A stretch of DNA of 64,000 nt, taken from Marinobacter panjinensis (GTDB lineage Bacteria > Pseudomonadota > Gammaproteobacteria > Pseudomonadales > Oleiphilaceae). The stretch is from assembly GCF_005298175.1 (NCBI RefSeq), contig NZ_SZYH01000001.1, positions 2,108,001 to 2,172,000 on the forward strand, in the 5' to 3' direction. This document shows, piece after piece, positions 46,438 through 54,697 of the stretch. Made by a program: the position numbers and the translations under genes. Position 1 is the first letter of the stretch. Every line of letters starts with the position of its first letter. The notes beneath the pieces were generated by a model. It was not told the DNA's origin. It saw only the letters and a program-made list of their open reading frames with translations, and did no database searches.

Positions 46438-47796
46438 TCAGAACATCTTCAGATACCGCTCCACCTCCCATTCAGACACGTGGTTCTGGTAGCTCTCCCA
46501 TTCTCCTTTCTTGTACTCCACAAAGCTTTTGAACATTGCCTCGCCGAACACCTCTTTGGCCAGCGGATCTGCCTCGAAAGCCTCCACCGCCTCACCCAGG
46601 TTACGGGGCAGGTATTCGATGCCACGCTCGGCGATTTCCGCGTCGCTGTAGTTGTACATGTTTTCGTGGTGGGGAGCGCCCACATCGAGGCCCTCACGGA
46701 TGCCTTCCAGGCCGGCGGCCAAAATCAGGGCGCTGCCGAGGTAGGGGTTACAGGCGATATCGGCGGCGCGGCACTCAATGCGGCCGCCCATGCCGGGGAT
46801 GCGGATCATATTGGTGCGGTTGTTGGAGCCGTAGCACATGAACACCGGTGCCCAGGTGGAACCGGACATGCTGCCCTGGCGAACCAGACGCTTATAGCTG
46901 TTTACCGTGGGAGCGATGACGGCGCTGATGGCGGCACCGTGTTTCAACACACCGGCGGTGAAGTGATAGGCAATCTTGCTGATGCCGCAGTCATGCAGGT
47001 CATCGCCGTCAGGCTCGAACAGGTTCTTGCCGGTTTTGATGTCCGCCAAAGACATATTGTAGTGGGCGCCGCTGCCGGTTCGGTCACCAAATGGCTTCGG
47101 CATGAAGCTGGCAAACGCGCCGTGCTTGCGGGCGATTTCGTTAGCCATCATGCGGAAGAATACCAGGCGGTCGGCCATGGTCAGGCCGTCGGCGTATTTG
47201 AAGTCGGTTTCGAACTGGCCGTTGGCGTCTTCGTGGTCGAACGAGTACACATCCCATCCCAGTTCGTTCATGGCATCCACCAGCTCGTCCAAGACGGGCA
47301 GGTTGTCCATCAGGGTGCGTGGGTCGTAGCAGGGTTTGCCGAGGGTATCGCGGTCACTCAGGGGTGCGAAACCGCCATCCTCGGTGTCGCGGAATATGAA
47401 AAACTCGGTCTCGATGCCCAGGTTGAAGCGATAACCCTTGCTGGCAGCCGCATCCAGCTGGCGCCGGAGAATGTTGCGGGAGCAGGCCTCAAAAGGCGCA
47501 CCATTCAGGTACAGGTTGCCGGGAAACCACGCCAGCTGGCGGTTCCAGGGGCAGATGGCCACGCCATCAGCATCCGGTATCGCCGCCACTTCGTCATCGG
47601 AGATATCCTGAGGCACGCCGTCCAGGGCGGCCCCGGTGTATAGCTCGGAGCCTTCCATCATCTGGCCAAGGTGAGCAACGGGCACAAACTTACCCTTACT
47701 GATGCCATGAATATCCACGTAACTGGCGATGGCGTATTTGACGCCGGCATCCGCGAGCTTCTGTTTCAAGGCCTGGTTGTTGGTCAGGTCTGTCAT
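46438..47796 (-). CDS. glnT: Type III glutamine synthetase-like enzyme
   Basis: 452 aa from ATG 47796, preceded by GAGGGG; the frame extends far upstream to 48132. Glutamine synthetase fold, with ETEFFIF for metal binding, 'GSGAHYNMSLADIKTGKNLF' (GAH loop), and 'NRTNMIRIPGMGGRIECRAAD' split over the glutamate site. Residue pattern and length fit the GlnT/type III branch seen in rhizobia and marine bacteria rather than the housekeeping GlnA. It could assimilate ammonia released by guanidine breakdown, or glutamylate an amine. There is no adenylylation-site context to judge regulation. Confidence 0.85.
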   Translation of the reverse strand: MTDLTNNQALKQKLADAGVKYAIASYVDIHGISKGKFVPVAHLGQMMEGSELYTGAALDGVPQDISDDEVAAIPDADGVAICPWNRQLAWFPGNLYLNGAPFEACSRNILRRQLDAAASKGYRFNLGIETEFFIFRDTEDGGFAPLSDRDTLGKPCYDPRTLMDNLPVLDELVDAMNELGWDVYSFDHEDANGQFETDFKYADGLTMADRLVFFRMMANEIARKHGAFASFMPKPFGDRTGSGAHYNMSLADIKTGKNLFEPDGDDLHDCGISKIAYHFTAGVLKHGAAISAVIAPTVNSYKRLVRQGSMSGSTWAPVFMCYGSNNRTNMIRIPGMGGRIECRAADIACNPYLGSALILAAGLEGIREGLDVGAPHHENMYNYSDAEIAERGIEYLPRNLGEAVEAFEADPLAKEVFGEAMFKSFVEYKKGEWESYQNHVSEWEVERYLKMF

Positions 47797-47955
47797 TGCG
47801 TTTCCCCTCATTAACCCGGCGAAGCGGGTAATCAATGTGTGTTCTGGCACGTTTCTTTCTAGAGCTTTGCCATTCAACTTACATGCCAGCGTGTATATAT
47901 AATTAACAAAAGGTCGATTCAGGACCTGGAAACCGCACGGAAAGAGAGGCCAGAA

Positions 47956-48987
47956 ATGACGGTAAAGCAGTGGCTTAAAGATGATTTTGAAGCGGGCGAC
48001 CTGCCCCTTTCCAGCGGTGAAACCCTGAACTCTGCCCGCCTGCACTACCACCAGATCGGGGAGCTGAATGCACCAAAAGACAACCTGATCCTGCTGCCCA
48101 CGTACTATGGTGGTGCAGCGACGGGCAACCATCCCTGGGTTGGCGGCGCCAGCCCGCTGGACCCTGACAGGTACTGCATCGTCATCCCGTCCCTGCTGGG
48201 GGCCGGGGAATCCTCGTCCCCATCAAACACCCGGGGGCAACAGGCCGGCCCCGGCTTTCCCGCGGTCACTCTTTACGACAATGTGATGCTGCAGAAACGC
48301 CTGGTGGACGACGTGTTCGGTGGTGCCAGCATTGCCCTGGCGATGGGCTGGTCCATGGGCGGTATGCAGGCACTGCAATGGGGCTGTCTGTTTCCGGAAC
48401 AGGTTCATGCGGTGCTGGCCACCTGCTGCACGGCGCGCTGCTATCCCCATAACCGGGTGTTTCTGGAAGGCGTTAAAGCCGCCCTGACCTGTGATCAGGC
48501 TTTTCAGGATGGCCACTATCGGAGTCCACCAGAAAGGGGGCTCCGTTCGTTTGGCCGGGTGTATGCCGGCTGGGCCTATTCCCAGGCGTTCTTCCGTCAT
48601 GAGCTCTGGCGCGAGCTCGGATTCGGTTCTGTCGAGGCGCTATTGCGATTCTGGGAGGAAGATCACCTGGCACAGGACGCCAACAACCTGCTGGCCGTGC
48701 TGGACACCTGGCAGCGGGGCGATATCAGCGACAACCCGGTGTTTCAGGGCAACTACACGGCAGCGCTTGCCACACTCACCGTACAAACCCGGGTAATGCC
48801 CAGCACCACAGATCTCTACTTTACCGCCGAGGATGCCCAGCATGACGCCCGACAAATGCCGGGAGCCTCGCTTGAAGTCCTGCCATCAGAGTGGGGGCAT
48901 ATTGCCGGTGGTGCGGGGCGAGAGCGCCAGAGCCATCAAAAAATTCTTGCCGCAGCTCATTCGCTGCTGTCGAAGAGAGATCCATGA
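47956..48987 (+). CDS. MetX-like alpha/beta hydrolase
   Basis: 343 aa, ATG 47956. Nucleophile elbow GWSMGGMQALQWG, an acid Asp in the TTDLYFTAEDAQ region, and the closing His in EWGHIAGGAG. The layout resembles homoserine acetyltransferase (MetX), with a helical lid between. No met genes adjoin. It sits between glutamine synthetase (divergent) and the second guanidine riboswitch, and its substrate is unknown. It could be an amidase or esterase serving the same nitrogen locus, which is conjecture. Confidence 0.75.
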   Translation: MTVKQWLKDDFEAGDLPLSSGETLNSARLHYHQIGELNAPKDNLILLPTYYGGAATGNHPWVGGASPLDPDRYCIVIPSLLGAGESSSPSNTRGQQAGPGFPAVTLYDNVMLQKRLVDDVFGGASIALAMGWSMGGMQALQWGCLFPEQVHAVLATCCTARCYPHNRVFLEGVKAALTCDQAFQDGHYRSPPERGLRSFGRVYAGWAYSQAFFRHELWRELGFGSVEALLRFWEEDHLAQDANNLLAVLDTWQRGDISDNPVFQGNYTAALATLTVQTRVMPSTTDLYFTAEDAQHDARQMPGASLEVLPSEWGHIAGGAGRERQSHQKILAAAHSLLSKRDP

Positions 48988-49008
48988 CAGTGCACCCGAA
49001 ACGGCCAC

Positions 49009-49023
49009 GCACCGCTATAGCGC
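49009..49023 (+). promoter_or_regulatory. Weak NtrC-like site
   Basis: GCAC-CGCTATA-GCGC keeps the GCAC-N7-G-GC spacing with one mismatch. It lies 55 nt upstream of the sigma-54 promoter at 49078. Low certainty. Confidence 0.3.
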
Positions 49024-49077
49024 ACATTTTTGCCGGTAATCGGCCTGAAAGCGCTGGTTATTCCCGTTTTACGAAGC

Positions 49078-49093
49078 TGGCACGCCACCTGCA
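49078..49093 (+). promoter_or_regulatory. Sigma-54 promoter of the guanidine transporter operon
   Basis: TGGCACG-CCAC-CTGCA matches the -24/-12 consensus at every invariant position. Transcription would start near 49104, about 75 nt before the second riboswitch. Confidence 0.75.
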
Positions 49094-49178
49094 CTACTCT
49101 GGACAGACGGTTTAATACCAGGATCCGTTCACAACAACACCGCGAGGCATGCGGCGAAGACAACGAACACAATGGGTG

Positions 49179-49282
49179 ACTAGGGTTCCGGTCCGGGCAG
49201 ATGACCATCATCAGCCCGGATGGCTGGTCCAAGAGTTACCGACCTCTGGGAGGTTACACGGCGGGACAAAAGCCCGGGAGAC
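49179..49282 (+). ncRNA. Guanidine-I (ykkC) riboswitch, second copy
   Basis: CTAGGGTTCCG at 49180-49190, CTGGTCCAAGAG at 49223-49234, and TACACGGCGGGACAAAAGCC then CGGGAG at 49256-49281. One base differs from copy 1 in the second block. The segment to the permease gene (49283-49348) shows no T-tract terminator. It would place import under the same guanidine signal as degradation. Confidence 0.93.
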
Positions 49283-49348
49283 TGAATCGCAAGGGATGCT
49301 GTTGCCCGCGATGAACGTGCCGTGTTGTGTGACCAGAGGAGATAACCT

Positions 49349-50164
49349 ATGCGAATGATCAACCGACACCCAGGGCGTGTTTCAGCCACTTTGCTTGGCC
49401 TGCTTCCCTTCCTGTTGATCATGTTGATCTACAGCCTTGCCTCCCAGGAGCGCCTGGCTGAGAATCCCAACGACAAACTGCTGCCCGGTCTGCAACAGAT
49501 GACCGCCGCAGTGGACCGCATGGCCTTTCAGGAAGACCGGCGCAGCGGTGACTACCTGATGTGGCAGGACACCACCGCCAGCCTGCAACGCCTTGGAATC
49601 GGGGTTACCATTGCCGCTTCTCTGGCATTGGTGGTGGGCGTTCTTAATGGCGCACTGCCGCTGGTAAGAGCAAACCTCGCACCACTGGTGTCAGCGCTTT
49701 CCATGGTCCCGCCCCTGGCGATACTGCCTATCCTGTTTATCGTATTCGGCCTTGGAGAACTCTCCAAGGTCATGCTGATCGTTATCGGCACAGCACCCAT
49801 CATGATGCGGGATGTGGCACAGCGGGTGCGGGAACTTCCCGGCGAGCAACTGATCAAGATCCAGACCCTCGGTGCCAACTCCTGGCAGGTCATTACACGC
49901 ATGGTGTTGCCCCAGGTTCTGCCACGTCTGATCGACTCCGTGCGTCTGGGTCTGGGCCCGGCATGGTTGTTCCTGATTGCCGCAGAAGCCATCGCCTCCA
50001 CCGAAGGCCTGGGCTATCGCATCTTTCTGGTTCGCCGATATCTCGCCATGGACGTAATTCTGCCCTATGTCATCTGGATCACCATTCTTGCCATTGTCAT
50101 CGATCAGTGTCTGCGACTTGCCAACCGCAGGCTGTTCCCGTGGTACAACGCAGGAGGTCACTGA
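49349..50164 (+). CDS. ABC transporter permease for guanidine (NitT/TauT-like)
   Basis: 271 aa. ATG 49349 has a strong GAGGAG site. Six or so transmembrane helices and the cytoplasmic EAA loop ('REVLPGEQLIKIQTLGANSW'-like segment at about 165-185). It is the membrane part of the importer whose binding protein is at 44365. Its stop shares one base with the ATPase start. Confidence 0.88.
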   Translation: MRMINRHPGRVSATLLGLLPFLLIMLIYSLASQERLAENPNDKLLPGLQQMTAAVDRMAFQEDRRSGDYLMWQDTTASLQRLGIGVTIAASLALVVGVLNGALPLVRANLAPLVSALSMVPPLAILPILFIVFGLGELSKVMLIVIGTAPIMMRDVAQRVRELPGEQLIKIQTLGANSWQVITRMVLPQVLPRLIDSVRLGLGPAWLFLIAAEAIASTEGLGYRIFLVRRYLAMDVILPYVIWITILAIVIDQCLRLANRRLFPWYNAGGH

Positions 50165-50949
50165 TGAGCTTTATTACGGTTAATAATCTCTGGAAAGAGT
50201 ATGGCGATCTGGTGGTACTGGAAAACCTGAACCTGAGCGTGAAACAGGGCGAATTCTGTACGCTCGTTGGCGCTTCAGGTTGCGGTAAATCCACCTTCCT
50301 GAAAATGCTGCTGGGCCAGGAAACCCCGAGCCGCGGCGAGTTGTTGCTGGAAGGCGAGGCCTTTCCGGGAGAACCGGACCGAAACCGGGGGATCGTGTTC
50401 CAGCGCTACTCGGTGTTCCCGCACCTGACCGTACGCCAGAATGTTCTGATGAGCCTGGAACTCAAGCAGAAGCCCTGGCTCGGCAAACTGTTTGGCAGCG
50501 CCCGTCGCGCAGCCCTGGAGAAGGTGGACGCGATGCTGACATCGGTTGGTCTGGAAGCCTCGGCCGACAAATGGCCCCATGAGCTCTCAGGCGGCATGCA
50601 ACAGCGCCTGGCCATCGCCCAGTCCCTGATCATGCGTCCGCGTGTACTGTTGCTGGACGAGCCTTTCGGTGCCCTGGACCCGGGTATTCGCAAGGATATG
50701 CACGATCTGCTGCTGAAGCTGTGGCAGGAAACGGGAACCACCATTTTCATGGTCACCCATGACCTGAAAGAAGGCTTCTATCTGGGAACCCGGTTACTGG
50801 TCTTTGACAAGGTTCGTCACGACCCGCACGACCCCGAAGCATTCGGTGCGACCATTACCTATGACCTGCCCATCGGCCAGGTCAACAGCAAACTGTTCGA
50901 AGACATCAACGACTCGGTTGCCCAGACAGCCCGCCATCAGGCAGCCTGA
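50164..50949 (+). CDS. ABC transporter ATP-binding protein for guanidine uptake
   Basis: 261 aa from ATG 50164. Walker A GASGCGKST, signature LSGGMQQRLAIAQ, Walker B VLLLDEPFGALD and the His-loop VTHD are all present. NitT/TauT-type ATPase. It ends the second riboswitch operon; a hairpin 22 nt downstream faces mainly the opposite strand. Confidence 0.9.
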   Translation: MSFITVNNLWKEYGDLVVLENLNLSVKQGEFCTLVGASGCGKSTFLKMLLGQETPSRGELLLEGEAFPGEPDRNRGIVFQRYSVFPHLTVRQNVLMSLELKQKPWLGKLFGSARRAALEKVDAMLTSVGLEASADKWPHELSGGMQQRLAIAQSLIMRPRVLLLDEPFGALDPGIRKDMHDLLLKLWQETGTTIFMVTHDLKEGFYLGTRLLVFDKVRHDPHDPEAFGATITYDLPIGQVNSKLFEDINDSVAQTARHQAA

Positions 50950-50971
50950 GTGGACCCGGCATCGTGCCAAC

Positions 50972-51000
50972 AAAAAAGGGGCTGCCCGAAGGCAGCCCCT
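50972..51000 (-). terminator. Rho-independent terminator of exaA
   Basis: On the minus strand a 10-bp stem AGGGGCTGCC/GGCAGCCCCT with a TTCG-type loop is followed by TTTTTTG. It lies 34 nt after the exaA stop and may also stop the plus-strand guanidine transporter operon. Confidence 0.9.
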
Positions 51001-51033
51001 GAAAAACCCAGATAGCATCGGCGTTGCGCCAGA

Positions 51034-52809
51034 TCAGTTAGCGGCAACCCGGTCACTCGGCAACTTGAAGGTCCAGACTGTGCCGCCCTGGTTGAAGTCC
51101 TTGACCACCCTGGCCACTTCGCCACCCCAGAGCGGAACCGCACCGCCCCAGCCAGTGGAAATGGATACATACTGGTCGCCGTCCATTTCCCAGGTTACGG
51201 GTGTGCCGACAACACCGGTACCGGTATTGAACTTGTAGAGCTCTTCACCCGTCTTGGCGTCGAACGCCTTCAGGTAGCCTTCCGGCGTGCCGGTAAAGAC
51301 CAGGTTGCCTGCGGTGGCCAGTACGCCACCCCAGAGCGGGGCCGGGTTGTTATAGCGCCAGACTTCCTCACCGGTTTTCGGGTCTACGGCACGCAGGACA
51401 CCGATGAATTCATCGTTTGCGGGCTTGATGGTGAAGCCGGCACCCAGATAGGCAGCACCTTTCTTGTAGGAAACCGGCTCGTTCCAGATATCCATCGACC
51501 ATTCATTGGATGGTACGTAGAACAGGCCGGTGTCCTGGCTGTAGGCCATGGGCATCCAGTTCTTGCCGCCCAGGAACGCCGGGAAGGCAACGACCGTTTC
51601 ACCTTTCTCACCATCGGCGTTAGCCGGGTTGCCCGGACGACCGTTCTCGGTATTGTAGATCGGGCTGCCATCTTCATTCAGGCCTTTGGCCCAGGTGATC
51701 TTGTCCACAAACGGGAAGCCACGGATAAAGTCACCGTTCTCACGGTTCAGGACATAGAAGAAGCCGTTACGGTCCGCTGTGGCAGCTGCCTTGACGGTTT
51801 TGCCGTTTTCTTCGTAATCAAAGGAAATCAGCTCGTTCACACCGTCGTAATCCCAGCCATCATTGGGCGTGGTCTGGAAGTGCCACTTGATGCTGCCATC
51901 GTCGGGATCAATGGCGACGCGTGAGGATGAAAACAGGTTGTCACCCGGGCGAAGGTGAGAGTTCCACGGGGCCGGGTTACCGGTGCCGAAGAACAGCGAG
52001 TCGGTATCCGGGTCATAGGTGCCACCCAGCCAGGTTGCCGCGCCACCGGTCTTCCACATGTCGCCAGGCCAGGTCTTGCCGGCTTCGCCACCGGAGATAC
52101 CGTTTTCAATCTCCTTGCCGTCTTTATAGACATAACCCATGTGACCTTCCACGGTCGGACGCATCCACAGCAGGTCACCCGTGTTCGGGTCGCGGGCCTC
52201 AACCTTGCCGACAATGCCGAATTCGCCACCGGAAACACCGGTAATCAGCTTGCCTTTGACAATCAGCGGGGCTGCCGTCATTGAGTAACCGGCCTGATAA
52301 TCCGCAACTTTCTTGATCCAGACTACCTTGCCGGTGTCCTTGTTCAGGGCCACGAGCTTGGCGTCCAGGGTGCCGAAAATAAACAGGTCGTCGTAAAGAG
52401 CACCACCCCGGTTGACCACATCACAACAGGGCATGATGCCATCCGGAAGACGGGCATCGTATTGCCAGATTTCTTCGCCGGTACGCGCATCAATCGCATA
52501 AGCCCGTGAATAGGACGCCGTCACATACATGACGCCATCCTTGATCAATGGCTGGGACTCCTGGCCCCGCTGCTTCTCGCCACCAAATGAGAATGCCCAA
52601 GCCGGCTGCAGGTACCGGACGTTATCTGTGTTCAGAGCATCCATCGGGCTGAAACGCTGGCCCTGAACGCCCATACCGTAGCTTACGATATCATCGACAG
52701 TGTTATGGTCATTCAGGATATCTTCATCGGTGACCGCATGGGCCCCCAGTGATACAGCCAGCGCCAGGGCACTGGCGGCAAACTGTTTACCGAACGGATT
52801 CGATCTCAT
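51034..52809 (-). CDS. exaA: PQQ-dependent alcohol dehydrogenase ExaA
   Basis: 591 aa from ATG 52809, with GGAGAG upstream. Signal peptide ([13 protein letters not shown]), then an eight-bladed W-motif propeller. The adjacent-cysteine disulfide is Cys128-Cys129, and the metal and PQQ site has Glu196, Asn278 and the catalytic Asp320. Asp322, two residues on (WDYDG), is at the position that coordinates lanthanides in XoxF/PedH. Periplasmic oxidation of ethanol and other alcohols, electrons to cytochrome c550. An MxaJ-like gene and exaB follow upstream on the same strand. Whether the metal is calcium or a lanthanide is open. Confidence 0.94.
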   Translation of the reverse strand: MRSNPFGKQFAASALALAVSLGAHAVTDEDILNDHNTVDDIVSYGMGVQGQRFSPMDALNTDNVRYLQPAWAFSFGGEKQRGQESQPLIKDGVMYVTASYSRAYAIDARTGEEIWQYDARLPDGIMPCCDVVNRGGALYDDLFIFGTLDAKLVALNKDTGKVVWIKKVADYQAGYSMTAAPLIVKGKLITGVSGGEFGIVGKVEARDPNTGDLLWMRPTVEGHMGYVYKDGKEIENGISGGEAGKTWPGDMWKTGGAATWLGGTYDPDTDSLFFGTGNPAPWNSHLRPGDNLFSSSRVAIDPDDGSIKWHFQTTPNDGWDYDGVNELISFDYEENGKTVKAAATADRNGFFYVLNRENGDFIRGFPFVDKITWAKGLNEDGSPIYNTENGRPGNPANADGEKGETVVAFPAFLGGKNWMPMAYSQDTGLFYVPSNEWSMDIWNEPVSYKKGAAYLGAGFTIKPANDEFIGVLRAVDPKTGEEVWRYNNPAPLWGGVLATAGNLVFTGTPEGYLKAFDAKTGEELYKFNTGTGVVGTPVTWEMDGDQYVSISTGWGGAVPLWGGEVARVVKDFNQGGTVWTFKLPSDRVAAN

Positions 52810-52931
52810 GGTTGCGCTCTCCAAAGTCTCTTGTTGTCAGTGTGTGCAGCGAACCGGGAATTCTTCCCGCCTCTAAACTCCATTCTTGGCCTCACCCGCA
52901 ATCGCAACAATTAATCGCCCGAACAGGTTTT

Positions 52932-52949
52932 CTCATCACTTGGTAGTAA
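52932..52949 (-). promoter_or_regulatory. Putative alcohol-regulon operator upstream of exaA
   Basis: On the coding strand TTACTACCAAGTGATGAG, about 123 nt before exaA. It is the most divergent member of the motif set seen before exaB and exaC. Confidence 0.5.
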
Positions 52950-52958
52950 GACCCCCAC

Positions 52959-52981
52959 AAAAAAGCCCGCACACGGCGGGC
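52959..52981 (-). terminator. Rho-independent terminator of the MxaJ-like gene
   Basis: On the minus strand the stem GCCCGC/GCGGGC is followed by TTTTTTGTGG. It lies 20 nt after the gene ending at 53001 and separates it from the exaA promoter. Confidence 0.8.
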
Positions 52982-53000
52982 CAGAACAGCGGGCATTGCC

Positions 53001-53933
53001 TTATTCCCCATTTTTATCGGGGCCGAGAATCTCGTCGTAATAGCCCGGGCGGCTGTAAGAGAGTCCGTGGTTGGCGTAGAGCTCTGCCATTTCTCCGGAT
53101 CTGACCATGCCATCAACAATCGCTGCGATGGCGTATCCGAGGGCCCGATGTGTGTGGCGAACCGCCAGGCCCAAGTCCCACACCTGCTTGGTCATCCCGG
53201 GGAAGCCGTTCCCGGCTTTGGTAAAACCATTGCCGGTATGGGCCGCCAGTTGGTGCTCTATTTCCGCCCGCATACCCATCACGCCGGCAACCTCTTCCTG
53301 CTCCATAGCCTGGAATGCCTCTCCGACGTTCCCGTAATGATGCACCTGATTCCTCAGCCGCCCACCAAAGGCGGACGTCAGATAGGTGGCAGGAAGCGTG
53401 TCGATCTCCACACCGATCGGGTGATACTGAAACACCGCAACCGTTTCAACGCCGTCCAGTCGGCTCTTGTCAAAGGCAATCTGCCAGCGCTCCTGCTGGT
53501 AGGGGCCGAAGAAAACCACCTGCTCGTTGATCATTTCACCGGTGGAGTCCCTCATGTACTTGAAGGTGCTGTCGTAAGGCACCCGCATCATGATGTCCGC
53601 TATGCGGGTTTTCGCCAGATAGTGCCCTTTCCAGATATGGTTGCGCAGGTCGTCACCCAGGCTTTCATCCGGGATAATCCAGTAGGGACGAAATTCCACG
53701 CCCAGCCCCTCTGCAATGCGGCGGCCCAGGTCCGCGTCCACACCACGAACCTCGCCATTCACTTCGTAGGAATAAGGCGGAAAATCCTTGTACATGCCAA
53801 CATTCAGATAGCCGGAATCCTGAACAATATCCAGCGTTCGGTCCGGAATCAGGCTGCGGGATTGCTGAGCCTGTACCTGGCTGATGCCCACAAGCAGCAG
53901 TACCAGCATCAAGGCGTAAAATGCTGACTTCAT
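53001..53933 (-). CDS. MxaJ/XoxJ-like periplasmic binding protein
   Basis: 310 aa. Signal peptide (LMLVLLLVGISQVQAQ), then a family 3 solute-binding fold (LDIVQDSGYLNVGMYKDFPPYSY...ADLGRRIAEGLGVEF). There is no ABC permease beside it. Similar proteins next to quinoprotein dehydrogenases (MxaJ/XoxJ) are thought to help metal or PQQ insertion or maturation. It lies between exaB and exaA with its own terminator. The role is inferred from place and fold. Confidence 0.8.
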   Translation of the reverse strand: MKSAFYALMLVLLLVGISQVQAQQSRSLIPDRTLDIVQDSGYLNVGMYKDFPPYSYEVNGEVRGVDADLGRRIAEGLGVEFRPYWIIPDESLGDDLRNHIWKGHYLAKTRIADIMMRVPYDSTFKYMRDSTGEMINEQVVFFGPYQQERWQIAFDKSRLDGVETVAVFQYHPIGVEIDTLPATYLTSAFGGRLRNQVHHYGNVGEAFQAMEQEEVAGVMGMRAEIEHQLAAHTGNGFTKAGNGFPGMTKQVWDLGLAVRHTHRALGYAIAAIVDGMVRSGEMAELYANHGLSYSRPGYYDEILGPDKNGE

Positions 53934-53983
53934 AAAATCATCTCCCGGAAATTCCAGCCATTAAAAAGCACCCTGCACCCTTA

Positions 53984-54412
53984 TTACTGGGGTGGCGGGA
54001 CTGACTCAACGTACGTCTTGATGGCCCAGATAGCGGTTTGATCAAGATTATCCTTGAACGACGGCATGCCTCGCCCTGTGCCGTTCATGACACGTCCGAT
54101 AAAATACTCATCGTCCCACTCCGAAAGCTCTCTCAGGTCGGGCGTCAGACCCCCGGACATGGCTTCAATGCCATGACAAACCGCGCAGTTGCCTGCGTAA
54201 CCACTTTTGCCCACCTTGACGGCCTCAGCATGCTTGTCACCGTGTTCATTACCTTCGCGAAACGGGTTTTCCGTCAGGGCTTCCTTCCCCAGATCGGGCA
54301 GGCTTCCGGTATCCACTTCCTGGGGCGTGACATCCCCGTGAGACATGGCGAAACCTGCTGTCGCCAGTAAACCGGCGGCAACCATGGCCTTTAGTGAAAA
54401 AGAAACTGACAT
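53984..54412 (-). CDS. exaB: Cytochrome c550 (ExaB/PedF)
   Basis: 142 aa. Signal peptide (AAGLLATAGFAMS), heme site CAVCH, and distal Met in GRGMPSF, a typical small class I cytochrome. It accepts electrons from ExaA; PedF is the name in P. putida. A conserved motif lies about 124 nt upstream, and the MxaJ-like gene follows after 50 nt. ATG 54412 with GAGG upstream. Confidence 0.92.
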   Translation of the reverse strand: MSVSFSLKAMVAAGLLATAGFAMSHGDVTPQEVDTGSLPDLGKEALTENPFREGNEHGDKHAEAVKVGKSGYAGNCAVCHGIEAMSGGLTPDLRELSEWDDEYFIGRVMNGTGRGMPSFKDNLDQTAIWAIKTYVESVPPPQ

Positions 54413-54535
54413 GTTGTTATACCTCTGTTTTGAATCCCCGTGCGCTGGCTGTTTGTTGTGAATGCAATGCCAGCTACCTCATCCAAGTCTAGGAACACGC
54501 CATAGTGATCAGAATGCCACTTTGGCGTCTTCGTT

Positions 54536-54553
54536 CTAGTTCCTTGGTAGTAG
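54536..54553 (-). promoter_or_regulatory. Putative alcohol-regulon operator upstream of exaB
   Basis: On the coding strand CTACTACCAAGGAACTAG, about 124 nt before exaB. A second related element in the same orientation (GGTACTAAAGAACTAT) lies at 54589-54604, between exaB and the divergent binding-protein gene. Confidence 0.6.
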
Positions 54554-54588
54554 GTTGAGGAGGGATTACCGCAGGTGGGGCCCCAAGA

Positions 54589-54604
54589 ATAGTTCTTTAG
54601 TACC
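54589..54604 (-). promoter_or_regulatory. Second putative operator in the exaB divergent region
   Basis: GGTACTAAAGAACTAT on the minus strand, 13 of 16 identical to the site at 61024-61039. It lies about 94 nt before the plus-strand binding-protein gene at 54698. Confidence 0.5.
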
Positions 54605-54697
54605 GCCAGTTTCCTACTTTCTGAATATTTCGACGGCTACCTCCCTTCTCTAAGCTGGTTGCAAGAACAAAAAATGCACACAGAGAAGGCCGCAACC

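Noticed and set aside
46480-47643. Plus-strand frame of 387 codons
   Set aside because: Antisense of glutamine synthetase with no family match.
47874-47890. Sigma-54 promoter for glutamine synthetase
   Set aside because: The -24 half is good (TGGCAT) but the -12 half reads TTGA, lacking the required GC.
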